From Anaeramoeba flamelloides (Eukaryota > Metamonada > Anaeramoebidae), in assembly GCA_027625915.1 (NCBI GenBank), contig JANTQA010000026.1, positions 3,596,001 through 3,660,000 on the forward strand: a stretch of DNA of 64,000 bases. Reading direction: 5' to 3'. This document shows positions 24,567 through 35,554 of the stretch, piece by piece. Each line of letters starts with the position of its first letter. Positions within the stretch are counted from its first letter, which is position 1. The position numbers and the translations under genes are program-made. The notes beneath the pieces are model-generated. The model was given only the letters and a program-made list of their open reading frames with translations. It was not told the DNA's origin and did not search any database.

Positions 24567-27065
24567 TTAAAATTTTAAAAAATTGATTTTTTGAACTATT
24601 CCCTTTGTGGAACTCAATTTTACTAAACCTAACATTTGTAAGTTTGTAACAACAGACATAAACCTAATTTGTGAATATTCTGTGGACAATTTGTTCTCTT
24701 CCAACATGACCACAAAACCATCATACCAATCTTTAAGATTTATTTTTTTTTTATATTGTTGATAAAGATTATAAACTAAGTTTATATCAAAAAGATTTGT
24801 CCCACCTGCCCATTCTTCATCCCCCTCCCCTTCCACTTCTCTCGCAACCTCTCCCTTCTTCATTTCCTTTCCATCTAACTCTTTGTTTTTCTCCTTTGTT
24901 GGGATTTTTTTATTTTTAGTTTTTTTAAATAATAATTTCTCAAAATTTGGATCTTCGAGGGATTCATGCAATAATATTCTTGTCTTTGAAACAAGTTGTT
25001 GTTCCAATTCTTCAGGGAATTTCAAAAAAACCAATTCATTTAAAGTCAATGTACTTGGTGTTGGTAATCTGTTGATTGCAAATTCTTTTAATAGCATGAT
25101 CAATTTTTGTGAATTTTTTTCACTTTTTTGGTTTTGGTTTGTTTGTTGGATTAACATTTGTCTTCGTTTGCGATTGCCCATTTTTTTTCTTGCCAATCTA
25201 TTTTTAGTTAAAAGCTGATTGTCAATTGAAGTTGTCTTCTTTCCATCCAAGTGATTATTTTTATTCTTATTCTTCTCGTTGATATTGAGTTGGCTAATTT
25301 TCTGTTTATTTGATTTTAGTAAGGTTTTTTGGGTTTCTTCTTGCCGAATTTTGTCTCTTAGTGATCTAAAAGAGGTAACTTCCTGATGGAATTCTTCAGA
25401 ATCAATTTCTTCAAGTAGCTGGATAAACTTTGTACAGTATTGACGAATTTGGTTGGGTGAAGTGTTCGTTAAGAAACTACAAATCGAGACAAAAATTTTT
25501 GTTTTAACAAATTCAGATCTCAAATTAAAGACAAAGAAATCGGAAAGGCAATACTGGTTTGGGTCATTTTTTATTTGAGGGGAACAACATGTGATAAAAT
25601 TTTTAGTATCACTGTTAAAGCCCGTTTCCATTGGTTTATAAAGAGGTAAATTCGTGACAGGAAGATGGTGACCATTTCCGAGAGCGTCTCGTCGTTGGTA
25701 AGCAGCTTCCCTGCCAGCTTGTGGTCTTTAACTGTGGAGAGGTATCGGCGGAACGATGGCAGGGCTCTAATTTCCTTTAGATGGTTGGCATGAGGCGTGA
25801 TCAATAAGGTGTTGTTTTTCTTTAAACGGACCAAAGAGTAAGGCGTTGTGAAATATTCGCAAAGCACGGCCTTCAAGGTTTTGATGAACTGCGAAATGGA
25901 CAGATGCTCGTTTTTAAAGCTTCTGTAGAGGTACGAAAACAATTCATAAGATATCGACAAAGGTTGCACATCTTGGAATTGCTCAAGGCTGTTGATCGCC
26001 TTGAGATCATTTTCGCTGATCTGGATTGGCTGGTCATCGAAAATTAAATCCATAATGAGCTTAATGGACATTTCAATGGAACGAGAGAGTGTAAACTTTT
26101 CCAAATATAACTTGGAGAGCGGCTTTCGTGATAAATAGTTTGTTAGCGGCTCAACGCCCGTTGCCAAATCAAAGACAAAGCTTGTGTCAAGTATGTGCTG
26201 ATAAGAGCTAAACACAGAGATTATCGAGTCAACCAAATCCGATTGAAAGGATTCAATATTTTCAAAAATGATGATTAGTTTGAAATCTCTTGCCTTTTTT
26301 TGTTGATATTTGTACCACCCCAAGATGCTCTGCATGTTGAATTGCTGTGGCAGTGTAGCAGAATTGTCACTTATGATCGTTTTGATGGTTTTTTTGCTAT
26401 TCGAGAATGGCAAAGACACCTTATTGGATTTTTTCTTGGGTGTTTTTTTGTCAACAAGAGAAAAGTTTTCAAACTCCTCCTGTGCCAAAAGAAGCGTGTT
26501 CATAATTTTATTAAAAATAATTTTGATTGTGTTGCATTCGTTTGCCCTCAACACAATCGACGAAAAATGGATCGGTGTCTCCAATTGATCAAGAAATTCA
26601 ATAAGCCCATTGATCACAGATTCGTGATCAGACAAGCTGCTCCCAGAGTATAAAATGGCTGTTGGGATTTCAAATGGCTGCTTGGAAATAAAGTTCGTCG
26701 CAAACAAGAAATTCGCCATCTCTTGAAAGGTCGAAATGTCTAAGTCCTCAATTAAATTGTCGATCTTTTTTTCAAAGCTTTTTAATGTCACTAAATACAG
26801 CTTGTTCCTGATACTTGTGATTTTTTCTTCTTCAAGATCCTGGAAATAGCTGCTTAAACTAAACGGATCGTCGTTTGTGCCTATATTACGGATAGACTCA
26901 TTACTGGGCTGTAAAAGAAAACAACCCTATGGAGTTGCAATTTTACAACACAGATTTTTAGTGTGCGTTTTGGAATGGTGAGTGTGTTAGTGTCGAAAAC
27001 AAATAGAGAACAAAAAAAAAAAAAAAATTGATTTTTACTTTGGAAACAGAATCATATTTATCCAT
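24567..27065 (-). CDS. ORC3: Origin recognition complex subunit 3
   Basis: ORC3 is a structural subunit of the complex that marks replication origins and loads MCM. Exon 1 (27039-27065) codes MDKYDSVSK; a 130-nt intron (GTAAAA...TTACAG) is followed by exon 2 from 26908. Recognisable ORC3 blocks: the degenerate nucleotide fold start (FEIPTAILYSGSSLSDHESV; human PTAVLVLGVNVTDHD), LIIIFENIESFQSDLVDSII, SISQFIKTLKAVLCEYF followed by TPYSLV, RALPSFRRYLSTV and LLTNDETLSEM, and the C-terminal winged-helix end (NLKDWYDGF, RFMSVVTNLQMLGLVKLSS; human DWSEAF, RFIRAVSELELLGFIK). No Walker A is seen, as usual for ORC3. The frame changes between 25571 and 25631: either a 59-nt intron (GTGATA...ACCAG, 25554-25612 by my count, weak donor) or one missing base. 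Predicted length is about 770-790 residues against about 711 in human, with a charged insert. The N-terminal half is clearly GC-richer than the C-terminal half. Confidence 0.88.
26909..27038 (-). other. ORC3 intron 1, 130 nt
   Basis: Donor AAA|GTAAAAATC, acceptor CTTTTACAG|CCC, phase 0, with a long T run near the donor. Splicing joins MDKYDSVSK to PSNESIRNIG and supplies the only in-frame ATG near the 5' end. Confidence 0.75.
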
Positions 27066-28239
27066 ACGTTAATAATTTTTTGAAAAAAAAAAAAAAAATA
27101 CTTTCTTTTGATAAAAAATGATATTTTCTTGTCTTTATTGTAGGATTGTTTGAATTAGTTCCGTTGGAATCAGAAAAAAAATAGTATTTTGTCTGGGAAT
27201 GTTTTATAGTTTCAAGAAACTCTCGATCTTGTAATAAACTCCATTTGTTATTTTTTAAACGGGGAAGATAATTTAACATATTTTTTTTACAGACTCAGTT
27301 TTTTAGTAATTGAAGAATTAAAAATCATTTCTTTAACTAAATACACTGAAGTTCAAATATAGGAGTGGGGGTATATTCTAGGTTTACTGTATTTAGAGCA
27401 GTAAAAAAAATACCTTACTTAAAAATCCCTGACAATTTTTTTGCTTGTGAATATTAGTAAAATTATTGTGTAATTTCTTTTATTTACAATCAAATTCCTT
27501 TTTTTAATAATCGAACTTTTTCAATTATAACTCCTCCACTTATTAGAATAATGATTAATGAAATCACACTTGTTCAAAATACCATTCAATCAATCAAAAA
27601 AAAGAAGAAAAATTATCATTTTCCAAACTCGAGTAAACCTCAATAAAACTCGATTGTTTTTCAAAAAAAGTTGATCAACATATACTATCAAACAATAACT
27701 CGAGTATTCCATAGACACCTTACTTTGATGGACTTTAGGTATGTTTTTTAAAAGGCTCATATAAAAATTTGGTTCTTTATAAAAAGGATTTGATTGAAAT
27801 TATTTGTGAAATTTCACAAAAATTTTACTAATACTCACAATTAAAAATCTTGTACTCGATTTTTTTCATGTCCTGGATTTTTTTCCCTACTATACTTTTC
27901 GATTCATAAAAAGATAACAAAAAATAAATCATGAAATTTGATTACAATGATCAAAATAATGTTTACACAACGACTATTATATGTGTTTTAAAATATAATC
28001 TGTACATTTTTTTCTTTTTTTTCAAATGGAACATCCAATCTACTACCAAATATAATACCAAAGCTAAAATCAATTTAGAAAGCAAACTTATGGATATTTT
28101 CAGTAAAATTTAAATTAAATTTATGCAATTAGTTAGGAACTTTTTTCAATCATTTTCTCCTAATTGTGAAATTTTTTGTTTTGATGATCAAAATATCTTT
28201 ATAATTAGCTCTATAGTTTGAGATAAACATTTTCCAATT

Positions 28240-28450
28240 TGACTTATGATTCTTCAAATTTCTTTTTAAATAATAGAACTTTAAGAAATCAATACCATAT
28301 TTATTTAGGGTTTATTGTTGATTTATTCCTTTGATTTGTTTATGTATAGGTCTTCTATAAAGAAAAAAACACACTATTTTTATTTTGAAACACGGACTAT
28401 ACTTTTCTGTGCTCGTTATATCGACAACTGTAGTCAAAATAAATACAAAT
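28240..28450 (+). repeat. Dispersed repeat, copy 2
   Basis: Matches the minus strand of 7380-7620 (see there): TTTTTAAATAATAGAACTTT, AATCAATACCATATTTATTT, TTTTGAAACACGGACTATAC, TAGTCAAAATAAATAC. Confidence 0.6.
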
Positions 28451-29732
28451 AATTTATTGCCTAATATATTATTTAAATAATTATAGTTTTGAGTTCATCA
28501 GTTGCCAACTTATAAGATCTGATTAAAATTTTTAACTCGAAAAAAATTGTAAAATTGAATTTTCATAAAAAAATAGGAAGAGAAAAGGAAAATTTTAATG
28601 AAATTTTTTTACTTTCTTTTTCATTAATCAAAGAACATATCTACTATCAAAATTAAAGCTGTAAAAACTTTTTTAATATCATATGAAAAGCTCTTAAAGT
28701 TATTTTTAAATGAATAAAATGATCATAACCAAAAAAAAAAAAAAAACAATAAATTCATTTTAGCTAATGCTAACAATTTAAATCACAAATCTATAAAATT
28801 TATCATTCCAAATTTGGTTTTATTTGATGATTTGAATTCTATTTTGAATTATAATAACTAATTTAATTTTAGGACTTGATTTTTGTTTTGAAATAGGTAA
28901 AAATAAATAAAATAAATATTAGAAAATAAGTATCTTTAATTGCAATTTGAAAAATGTATAGAAAATCTTTTTCTCAGAAAAGGGCATATAACCTATCAAG
29001 AATTATTCATAATTGAATCATATTAATTGTAGTATCATTCTTAATTATTAGAAACTCTTTAAAACCTAAAAAAGAACTCATTCAACTGAATATTTAAAGC
29101 ACCTTAAAAAAAAACAAAATTAAATTAAAATTAAATATTTTAAAAAATGATGTTTCCCTTATATATGGAATCAGAATTCTAGTTTTGTAAATTGTAGGGA
29201 TTAAAAATGCAAAATCAATAAAAATCATTGAAAAAGGTTAACAAGGTGAATATTGAAACTTTTCTTTGAATTTTATTGAAAACTCTTTACACATCAAACT
29301 TTTGTTCTTTAAAGTCTAATTTTCAATATAAAGCCAGAATTCATCTGGTATTTTGTTAGAATTGTTTTTTTTTTTTAATATTTTCTCTTTTCTTTGTTTC
29401 ATATATCAATCCAATAATGTTATTTCTTAATTCCTATACCTATCTCATTCAAAATCAAACTTAAACTATTTCCATTTATATACTTGTATATTATTTCCAA
29501 ATTGATTTATTTTAATCTTGTTTTTTTCATTTTCTAATTGTCTAATATCTATAAATAAAAAAACAAAAAATGAAAAAATAAATTATTAAAATGAAAAATC
29601 GCAATGAGTAATTATCTTATTAATAATCAAATTCAATGGTGTGGGTGATTTGAGAGGTGTTCCCCTTTGTTTGAAAGGGACTTTAGATTTAGAAATCTTT
29701 TCAAATTATATTTTTTTTTGTCAAAATGTTTA

Positions 29733-29745
29733 GGGGGGGTGGGGG
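29733..29745 (+). other. G7-T-G5 run
   Basis: GGGGGGGTGGGGG in a region with very few G or C. It could form a quadruplex with neighbours or be a slippage tract; no other feature is attached. Confidence 0.3.
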
Positions 29746-32071
29746 TAGATATCTTTAATATATATATATATACTGATTACCGGTTTATTCAAAACATAAT
29801 GGTTTAAATTGATTCTTTAACCAAATCAATGAATGAATGGTTTAATAAATATGGGAGTGGGTTCTAGTCTAATATATATATTGACATATTAATTAAAAAA
29901 TGGATTTCAAAATAAATATTAAAATTATCAAGAAAAAATATAATAAAATCGGATTGTTTTATTGATATTATTTTTAACATTTGATACAATTTCTTTTTCT
30001 TTATTAGGTTTTATTTTTAATTCTACATTTAAAGACTTTTTCTTTACTCAGTTTTAGTTTTAATTCTGAATAAAAGTTTTTTACTTTTATAAATTTTTCC
30101 AAAATGATTTTTAATTCTTATTTTTATTGAATTGACCTTTCTCGGATTTTTTTTCAACAAAAAAAAAATGATATTTTTTAAATCCGTCAGTTCTTATAAT
30201 CCATTTATTAGATGTATTATTTAATTTTTAAAATAATATATTTTTATACAAATTATAAAAATCCAAATAATAATTATGAATCTTGTAACAAATTTTTCCC
30301 ATATATTCAATTTATTTGTATTAAACTTTTTGTAATTAATTTTTGATTGCAAGAATTCACACCTTATCACTAAAATCATTGAAATAATATACTTTACATT
30401 TATTTTTATGACACTATTTGATAAAAATAATTTTGAAAATAAATTGGTAAAAATCATATTTTTGTCTAAATAATCATCAATAGTAATAGAGTGAGAAATT
30501 TAAGATAATTTCTTGTATAGTCTCATTCAAATTATGAAGATAAAGAAAGATAAAAATCTTCAAAAGTGTTCTTTGGTAGATTTTTTTTTTTTTCATTCTT
30601 GATTTCAATACATTTATCTTGATAGGTTATCTTTTTTTTTTAATACCAGAAAAAAGTTTTGATTAAAAAAGACATATCCCCTCGAGTATATTTTTTAGTA
30701 ATATGTAGTTAAAATGAAGTATTCATTGAAACACATTTCTCCCTTCAATAATAATTTTAAATAGACCAAAGAGATAACAAAATGTTTATATAATTAAAAA
30801 ATATTCTGATTCAAGGTAGTTTTTCCTTTGGTTTGTATTTCTTTTCACAAATAGAGTGGTTAAATGATATTTGACAAAGTTTCATTATTTTTTGTAAGCC
30901 TGGAAAATGTTTTTTTTAGTAAAGCTCTTACCATTAAAAATTTGATAAATGGTATATTATACCATATTTTATAATGGATTCGCTTTATCCTATATCTACC
31001 TCAAATTAATATTGGTTATAACTAATTGTAAATAAAATTATTAAGATATGATCCAATTGAACATAAAAAATCTATTCTAAATATTATTCAATGATAAATT
31101 CTATCATTATTTACCAGGATCACAATTTAAAAATTGTCTCATTTGTATAATTTTTTAATTACCATCTCCAAATCAAAAAAAAAAATAGAAACTCCAAATA
31201 ATATTATTCTACTAAATTTAAAAATTCTCAATTAGAACCTTCCAAAGGTAACTATTTCTTTATTTTTTTTAATTTCATGATTTATTTTAATAATCATCGA
31301 CAGAAAAAACCCATAGACTATTTAGTTTTTTTTTCCTTTTTATTGGGTTAGTTTTGGAATTAATATATTTCCAATATGGGAAAATAATTTGTTAAAATAA
31401 CCTATTTGGTTAATTACTTATTTATTAAAAAAATTTGAATTTTTAACAATTATTAATTTGATATTTTGAGATAAATTTTTGAAATTAATTTTTTTTTTAA
31501 CTGCCTAGCTTAAAAAAAAATGACAAAAATAATGAATTTTCTCACGATATTACTATTGGTTATTTCTAGAAAGAAGATCTATCTTAAAAAATACTGTTCT
31601 GATCTAGTATTATTGAATTTTTTCAAAGTGTTTTTTAGTTTTATTTTTTGTATTTTTTTTTCCTTAAAGATCCTCATAACTTCAACGAAAAATAACTTAT
31701 GCAATTTGTCTCATTGTTTCAAAAATGAGAATGATATTTTTCAATCTGAGTACTATAAATGTCACCCTATCAAGAAAAATATGTTACTTATTTTCTCACC
31801 TTCTTTCAAATTCACGATATATTTTTACAACTTTGATGTCACGAGATTCATATCCCCAGATTTAAATTTGTTATTAATTGTAGATTTTTTTGACTAAAAA
31901 TGTAGGTTTTATTCCTAAAATAGTGATCTTTTTTAATTAATTATGATCAACATTATATATATTTCATAAATCAAAATTTTCGAGACATTTGTACCATGGA
32001 TCATTAATGGGATTTGCATTTAATAGTAACATACTGTAATTTGAGACTTCTCTGAGGTAGAAGATAATCCC

Positions 32072-33163
32072 TTAAGGTATTCAATTCCTGAAATATGATA
32101 AAAACTTTACCTTGTGTCTTTTCTGACCATTTGTTAATTTGGTTCTTAGCTAATCGATCTTGTACTTGGTAAGGGTTTTATTAGTGGTTCAAAATGGCAA
32201 TTTTTGACAATTTATTTTTTTATTTTTTCTGAATTCTGAATTCAGAGTGTAAGATTAATTTACTGGTTCTTAAGTTATAAAAAATGTGCTTTGTGGGTTA
32301 TTGATTGAAATTTTAAATTAGGTTTGGTTTTATTGGGAGCTTTTGAAGAATTTTTTTTTTATCATTTATATTTTTTTTCAGTTAGTGAATTGACAAAAAA
32401 GTAAATGAAAATTTAAATCAACAACCCAAAAATGAAATTTTATTCTTAAATACCTACCAACCAAGGAGTCTTTCACTCTTCAATTTGGATTTCGGAAAAA
32501 AAATAAATAGTCATAAATTTCCATTTTTAACCACTATTAAGGATTCTTCAAATTTTATCGTTAGTTAATACTATTTTTCCCGAGTAACATATTTATAGAC
32601 TTAAAAGATACTTGATCTTATGGATCTTGCTAACTTGAAAAATTTAGGTTTTTTTTGGAAAATTTTAAGTTGGGCAAAAAACAAATATCCTTCATCAAAT
32701 CCAAATTATTCTCAACAAATTTTGAAGAAAAAAATTTCATGAGGAAAATATTAATCCACTTTCTTTTCAAGTATGTTAGAGTGTAGCGAGAGAGTATAAA
32801 TATATTTGAAAAGAAAGTGGAGTGGAATTTTCTTAATATCAAAAAAAATCTCTTTATAGTTTTGCCTTGTTTTGTTCGGGAAATTCAATAAGTTTTTGGA
32901 TCAATAAAGGATTTTCAAGCAAAATCTAAAAAATACAAAAATTCCAAAAATTGCAATATTTGGACTTTTCCTCAATTCATTATCTTTTAAAGCTTTTTTT
33001 CTGTTTATAGTATTTTATTACAACCCTCACAGAGCATAAAATTTGAATCGTCCTTATCATCAATACCAAGAACAAGATCGATCAGCTAAGAACCAAATTA
33101 ACAAGTGGTCAGAAACGAAACAGGATAACCTTTTTATCAAATTTCAAGGATTATAAACCTTAA
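32072..33163. mobile_element. 1.1-kb palindromic element, copy 2, with a nested insert
   Basis: Outer ends TTAAGGTATTCAATTCCTGA (left) and, as reverse complement, TTTAAGGTTTATAATCCTTG (right) match the element at 17426-17981, as do CTGACCATTTGTTAATTTGG, TTAGCTAATCGATCTTG and GTAAGATTAATTTACTGG. Compared with copy 1 there are about 500 extra bases between about 32545 and 33045. This insert is itself roughly palindromic: it begins CAAATTTTAT and ends ATAAAATTTG, and its centre holds CCACTTTCTTTTCAAG against TTTGAAAAGAAAGTGG. It looks like one foldback element inside another. Confidence 0.65.
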
Positions 33164-33822
33164 ACAATCAATAGTAAATTGAAATGCAGAAAGTTTCTAA
33201 GGAACAACAAGAAAACAAAACATTTCAAAGACAGTTCAAAGAAAAGTCTAAGAATTATAATTTATACTTCAAATATAATTCCAAAGATTAGTTAAAATTT
33301 GTGTGTGGGTGTGTCTGTGTTTGAAATAGGAAAAAACTTTTCACATTCATTTTCAACTTTCCCTTTTTCAAACATATTCCACAAATTTCAACTGACTTCC
33401 TTATAAACCAACTTTTTAAAAGAAGAAATAATAAAATGAAGTGAAAAGTTTTTTCTATTGATATGGTAAATACTATTAATACATCATTTCTGATTTACTT
33501 TAATCGATCTTTGTGTTTTTTCTTCCAAAAGTAACTTAATCAAGACTTTAGTGAATAGAAATTGAAAATTTTCAATTCTAAATAGGAAAAGAACAGGAAT
33601 TATTTTGTATTTGGATATTTTTTTTTTTTTCATATTTTTGAAAAAAGCAATAACAGGAATAAAAAGCCTAAAATGCTCGTATTATTGTTATATTTTCCAT
33701 TTTAGGATCATTTTTTTAAAAATTAATTCTCAAAAACCTTTAAAGTTTCAATCAAGAAGCCTCTACAAGTCGAACAGAACGAAAAAAAAGAACTTCCCAG
33801 AATCAAATTGGTTCTCAACGAA

Positions 33823-35515
33823 ATGAGTATTTACCTTTCCAATTGGATCGAACTTAAGAGCACCAGCAATTTGAAAGTAAAAACAATTTTTTTAAAATCC
33901 TTCATCAATGTATTGTATTTGCAAATTCACACAAAAACAACTGAAGAGATTTTAAAAGAAACTAGTGATCCGCTTGAATTAACAAATCAGTTGTTTCTCT
34001 ATTTAAAAGAAAAACAAAAGATCTCTTCCAAAAAAAAAATGCAACAAGAAACGGTTGTTGACAACAATTCGGTAACCACAGAGAAATCAAATTTGGAAAG
34101 AATTGCAATACCGTTTGTCACAAACGATTTTATTATCAAGATCTTGGTTTGCATCAAATATTTGCAAAATTGTATGATGAGCAAGGCATATTTGAAAGGA
34201 TTAGTTTCATTTCTGAGCAAAAATTTAAACATTATGATAAAAAAAGAATCGCAAATTCAAAAGCAAAGCAAGGCTTTAAATTTCGCAAAACTTGAAGAGT
34301 GTTACAACAACAACCTCTGTTTCAAGGAAAACTCCAACCCTGAACAAAAAAATCTTGGGATTCTAATTCTTCTTCTTCGGCTAATTGAAATAAATTTAAA
34401 TACAAGCCCTCAGTCGATTGTTGAATTTAAGAAAAACAAAAATTGTAATTCTTTAATGGAGTTAATTGAATTCAAATTAATTTCCTCGTCTTTCTCTTGG
34501 TTAATAATAAAAAAAATTTTTTTCCCAATTGGAAATCATTTAATTACCGACAAGGGATTAATTTTGAAAAGCCAAAGTTTAAAAAAAAAAGCTTACCTCA
34601 CTCCGAAAATTCACAAAAAGAAGAAATTAAAGTCCAATTCTTTACAATTTTTCAAAAGAATTAGATCACCTTCTCTAGGTCGAAAAAGAAACAATTTACA
34701 AAAAGAAAAAAAAAGAAAAGTAAGCGAAAATGTCATAAAATTTAATAGCAATGGCAACGATATGTACAAAAAAAAAAAAGAAGAACAGGAAAAGGAAAAC
34801 AAAAACGAAAAGGAAAAGGAAAAGGAAAAGGAAAACGAAAGGGAAAACGAAAAGGAAAAGGAAAATGAGAAAAAAGAAAATCAGTCATTATTAGAATTAA
34901 TATTCAAAATGATCAATCCAAATTATTCGAATTGGGATTTAAATTGGATTGTCAAATTAGTGGAATATTTAATAAATATATTTTATTCAAATATTGATAA
35001 CAATTTTTTTAATTTAATATTGGATAGATTTTTAGAAATCGGTGGCTTTCAAATCTTGACTATTATTGGCGAAAAATTATTAATCAATAAACAAAGAAAG
35101 GAATTAATAGTATTTTTACAAAGTATAAGGAATTTGATCTTAATGCCGATCAATAAAAAATTTTACAAAATAAATAATTCAAAAAAAACCAATAATGTAA
35201 AAACAATTAAATGGTGTTCATATAAATTGTTTTTGGAAATTGGTTTATCAAAAAAAGGGATTGTTCTCTGTCAAAAACAATTTTTACAATTCCATCAACA
35301 AATTTTAATGCAAATTAATTTACCAAATTATTTTCTTATTGGAATTGATTATGGATTAATAAAAATTTTTTTAAATATGTTTCGATTTAAAATAAAAAAC
35401 CAAAAAAAGTTAATAAATAATTTGATTGAAATAATTGAAATTCATATTATGATTAAAAATAAAAATAAACTTAAAAGCAACAACGTAAATGTTAATCATA
35501 ATCATAATCATAATA

Positions 35516-35554
<39 letters not shown>

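Larger units (their letters stand above)
27066..33822. other. 6.7-kb region with no recognised gene
   Basis: Lies between the 5' ends of ORC3 (minus) and the BEACH gene (plus), so both promoters should be here. Contains the dispersed repeat at 28240-28450, a G7TG5 run at 29733-29745, an (AT)n near 29758-29772 and the nested foldback element 32072-33163. The 125-codon frame 31520-31897 is Phe/Ile/Lys-rich and matches nothing I know. Confidence 0.45.

Noticed and set aside
31520-31897. 125-codon plus-strand frame, Phe/Ile/Lys-rich
   Set aside because: Composition is what random AT-rich DNA gives; no start context, domain or splice support.
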